A DNA stretch of 31,027 nucleotides from a virus, in the IMG/VR virus record IMGVR_UViG_3300049491_000189, positions 1 to 31,027 of that record. One strand, 5' to 3'. The notes under the pieces are model-generated. The model did not search any database, had not been told where the DNA came from, and was given only the letters and a program-made list of their open reading frames with translations. Position 1 is the stretch's first letter; the number at the start of each line of letters is the position of its first letter. Below, piece by piece: positions 30,734 through 31,027 of this stretch. The position numbers and the translations under genes are program-made.

Positions 30734-31027
30734 TACTCACCGCCCCTGAACACACCGTCATTGAACTCACCGTTATTGAACTCACCGTCATTGAACACAC
30801 CGCCCCTGAACACACCGCCCCTGAACACACCGCCCCTGAACACACCGCCCCTGAACACACCGCCCCTGAACACACCGCCCCAGAACACACCGCCCCAGAA
30901 CACACCGCCCCTGAACTCACCGTCATTGAACTCACCGTCATTGAACTCACCGTCATTGAACACACCGTTATTGAACTCACCGTTATTGAACACACCGCCC
31001 CTGAACACACCGCCCCTGAACACACCG
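30733..31027 (-). CDS. pentapeptide-repeat protein (5' end beyond window)
   Basis: The frame is open to the right edge. All 96 or so visible residues are 19 pentapeptide units F-x-x-G-x: FRGGV, FNDGE, FNNGE and FWGGV types. Pentapeptide-repeat proteins fold into a right-handed square beta-helix with the Phe or Leu side chains in the core; some mimic DNA and inhibit gyrase, but most phage ones have no known role. Here only Phe is used at the core site. The stop overlaps the next gene. The start and any non-repeat domain lie beyond 31027. The alternative frames (such as SGAVC) come from the same repeat and are not favoured. Confidence 0.75.
   Translation of the reverse strand, partial: GVFRGGVFRGGVFNNGEFNNGVFNDGEFNDGEFNDGEFRGGVFWGGVFWGGVFRGGVFRGGVFRGGVFRGGVFRGGVFNDGEFNNGEFNDGVFRGGE
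30741..31027 (-). repeat. 15-bp tandem repeat array
   Basis: About 19 tandem 15-bp units on the plus strand, of the form CACCGCCCCTGAACA or CACCGTCATTGAACT, with GTTATT and CCAGAA variants. The units occur in blocks of like type, which suggests growth by local duplication. The array encodes the pentapeptide repeats and runs off the window edge. Confidence 0.9.

Noticed and set aside
30705-31025. Open frame of SGAVC/MTVSS repeats at the right end
   Set aside because: It is a frame-shifted reading of the 15-bp units. The FxxGx frame matches pentapeptide repeats and ends in a coupled stop-start overlap.
1-31027. Recoded stop codon (for example TAG as an amino acid), suggested by the TyrRS-like gene
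   Set aside because: TAG, TAA and TGA all end confident genes with a normal downstream start close by, and no suppressor tRNA was found.

Overview
This window reads as part of a tailed double-stranded DNA phage (or prophage) genome with a short-tailed, T7/BPP-1-like (podovirus) plan. The plus strand carries a long late block of virion and lysis genes. The minus strand carries tightly overlapped early or accessory genes. A short plus-strand replication/repair cassette lies between two minus-strand blocks. The host is probably an alphaproteobacterium. The main clue is a GapR-like (DUF2312) protein, a family concentrated in that class; this is inference, because no host flank, integrase or attachment site is visible. 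All three stop codons end confident genes, so the standard bacterial code applies. No tRNA, rRNA, CRISPR array or insertion sequence was seen.

Layout. 1-2813: small virion or appendage genes, a glycine-rich protein and a protein of eight GSFxLxGQ repeats. 2810-8199: a Bbp19-like protein, a scaffold-like protein, a conserved small protein, the head-tail connector (gp11-like), the tail nozzle (gp12-like) and a gp13-like acetyltransferase-fold protein. 8169-15576: three ejection proteins, one with a lytic transglycosylase domain and one a 1521-residue polyvalent protein with an HExxH protease-like segment. 15589-19768: a tail fibre, three very small genes sharing a 43-bp direct repeat, and an SGNH-hydrolase tailspike. 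19779-21371: the lysis cassette. Terminase, portal and major capsid genes are not here and presumably lie outside the window.

The late block ends at 21371 and a minus-strand gene ends at 21372, so the two converge with no spacer. The minus operon 26059-21372 holds a repeat-rich DUF6745 protein and its small partner, a YqaJ-type recombination exonuclease with an associated conserved protein, the GapR-like protein and several unknowns. It diverges from the plus cassette at 26060-26146, an AT-rich region with inverted TTATAGT-type repeats and a good minus-strand promoter candidate.

The plus cassette (26147-28805) encodes an SF2 helicase, a stand-alone tyrosyl-tRNA synthetase catalytic domain, a 41-residue protein and a VRR-NUC nuclease. 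A second minus block (29000-31027) runs in from beyond the right edge. It contains a pentapeptide-repeat protein built from 15-bp tandem units, a metallophosphoesterase and small unknowns. Between the two blocks (28806-28999) is a non-coding, hairpin-rich stretch.

The most unusual content is the truncated tyrosyl-tRNA synthetase with an apparently intact tyrosine pocket, the DUF6745/partner pair with its 12-bp tandem repeats, the phage GapR homologue and the structured intergenic region.
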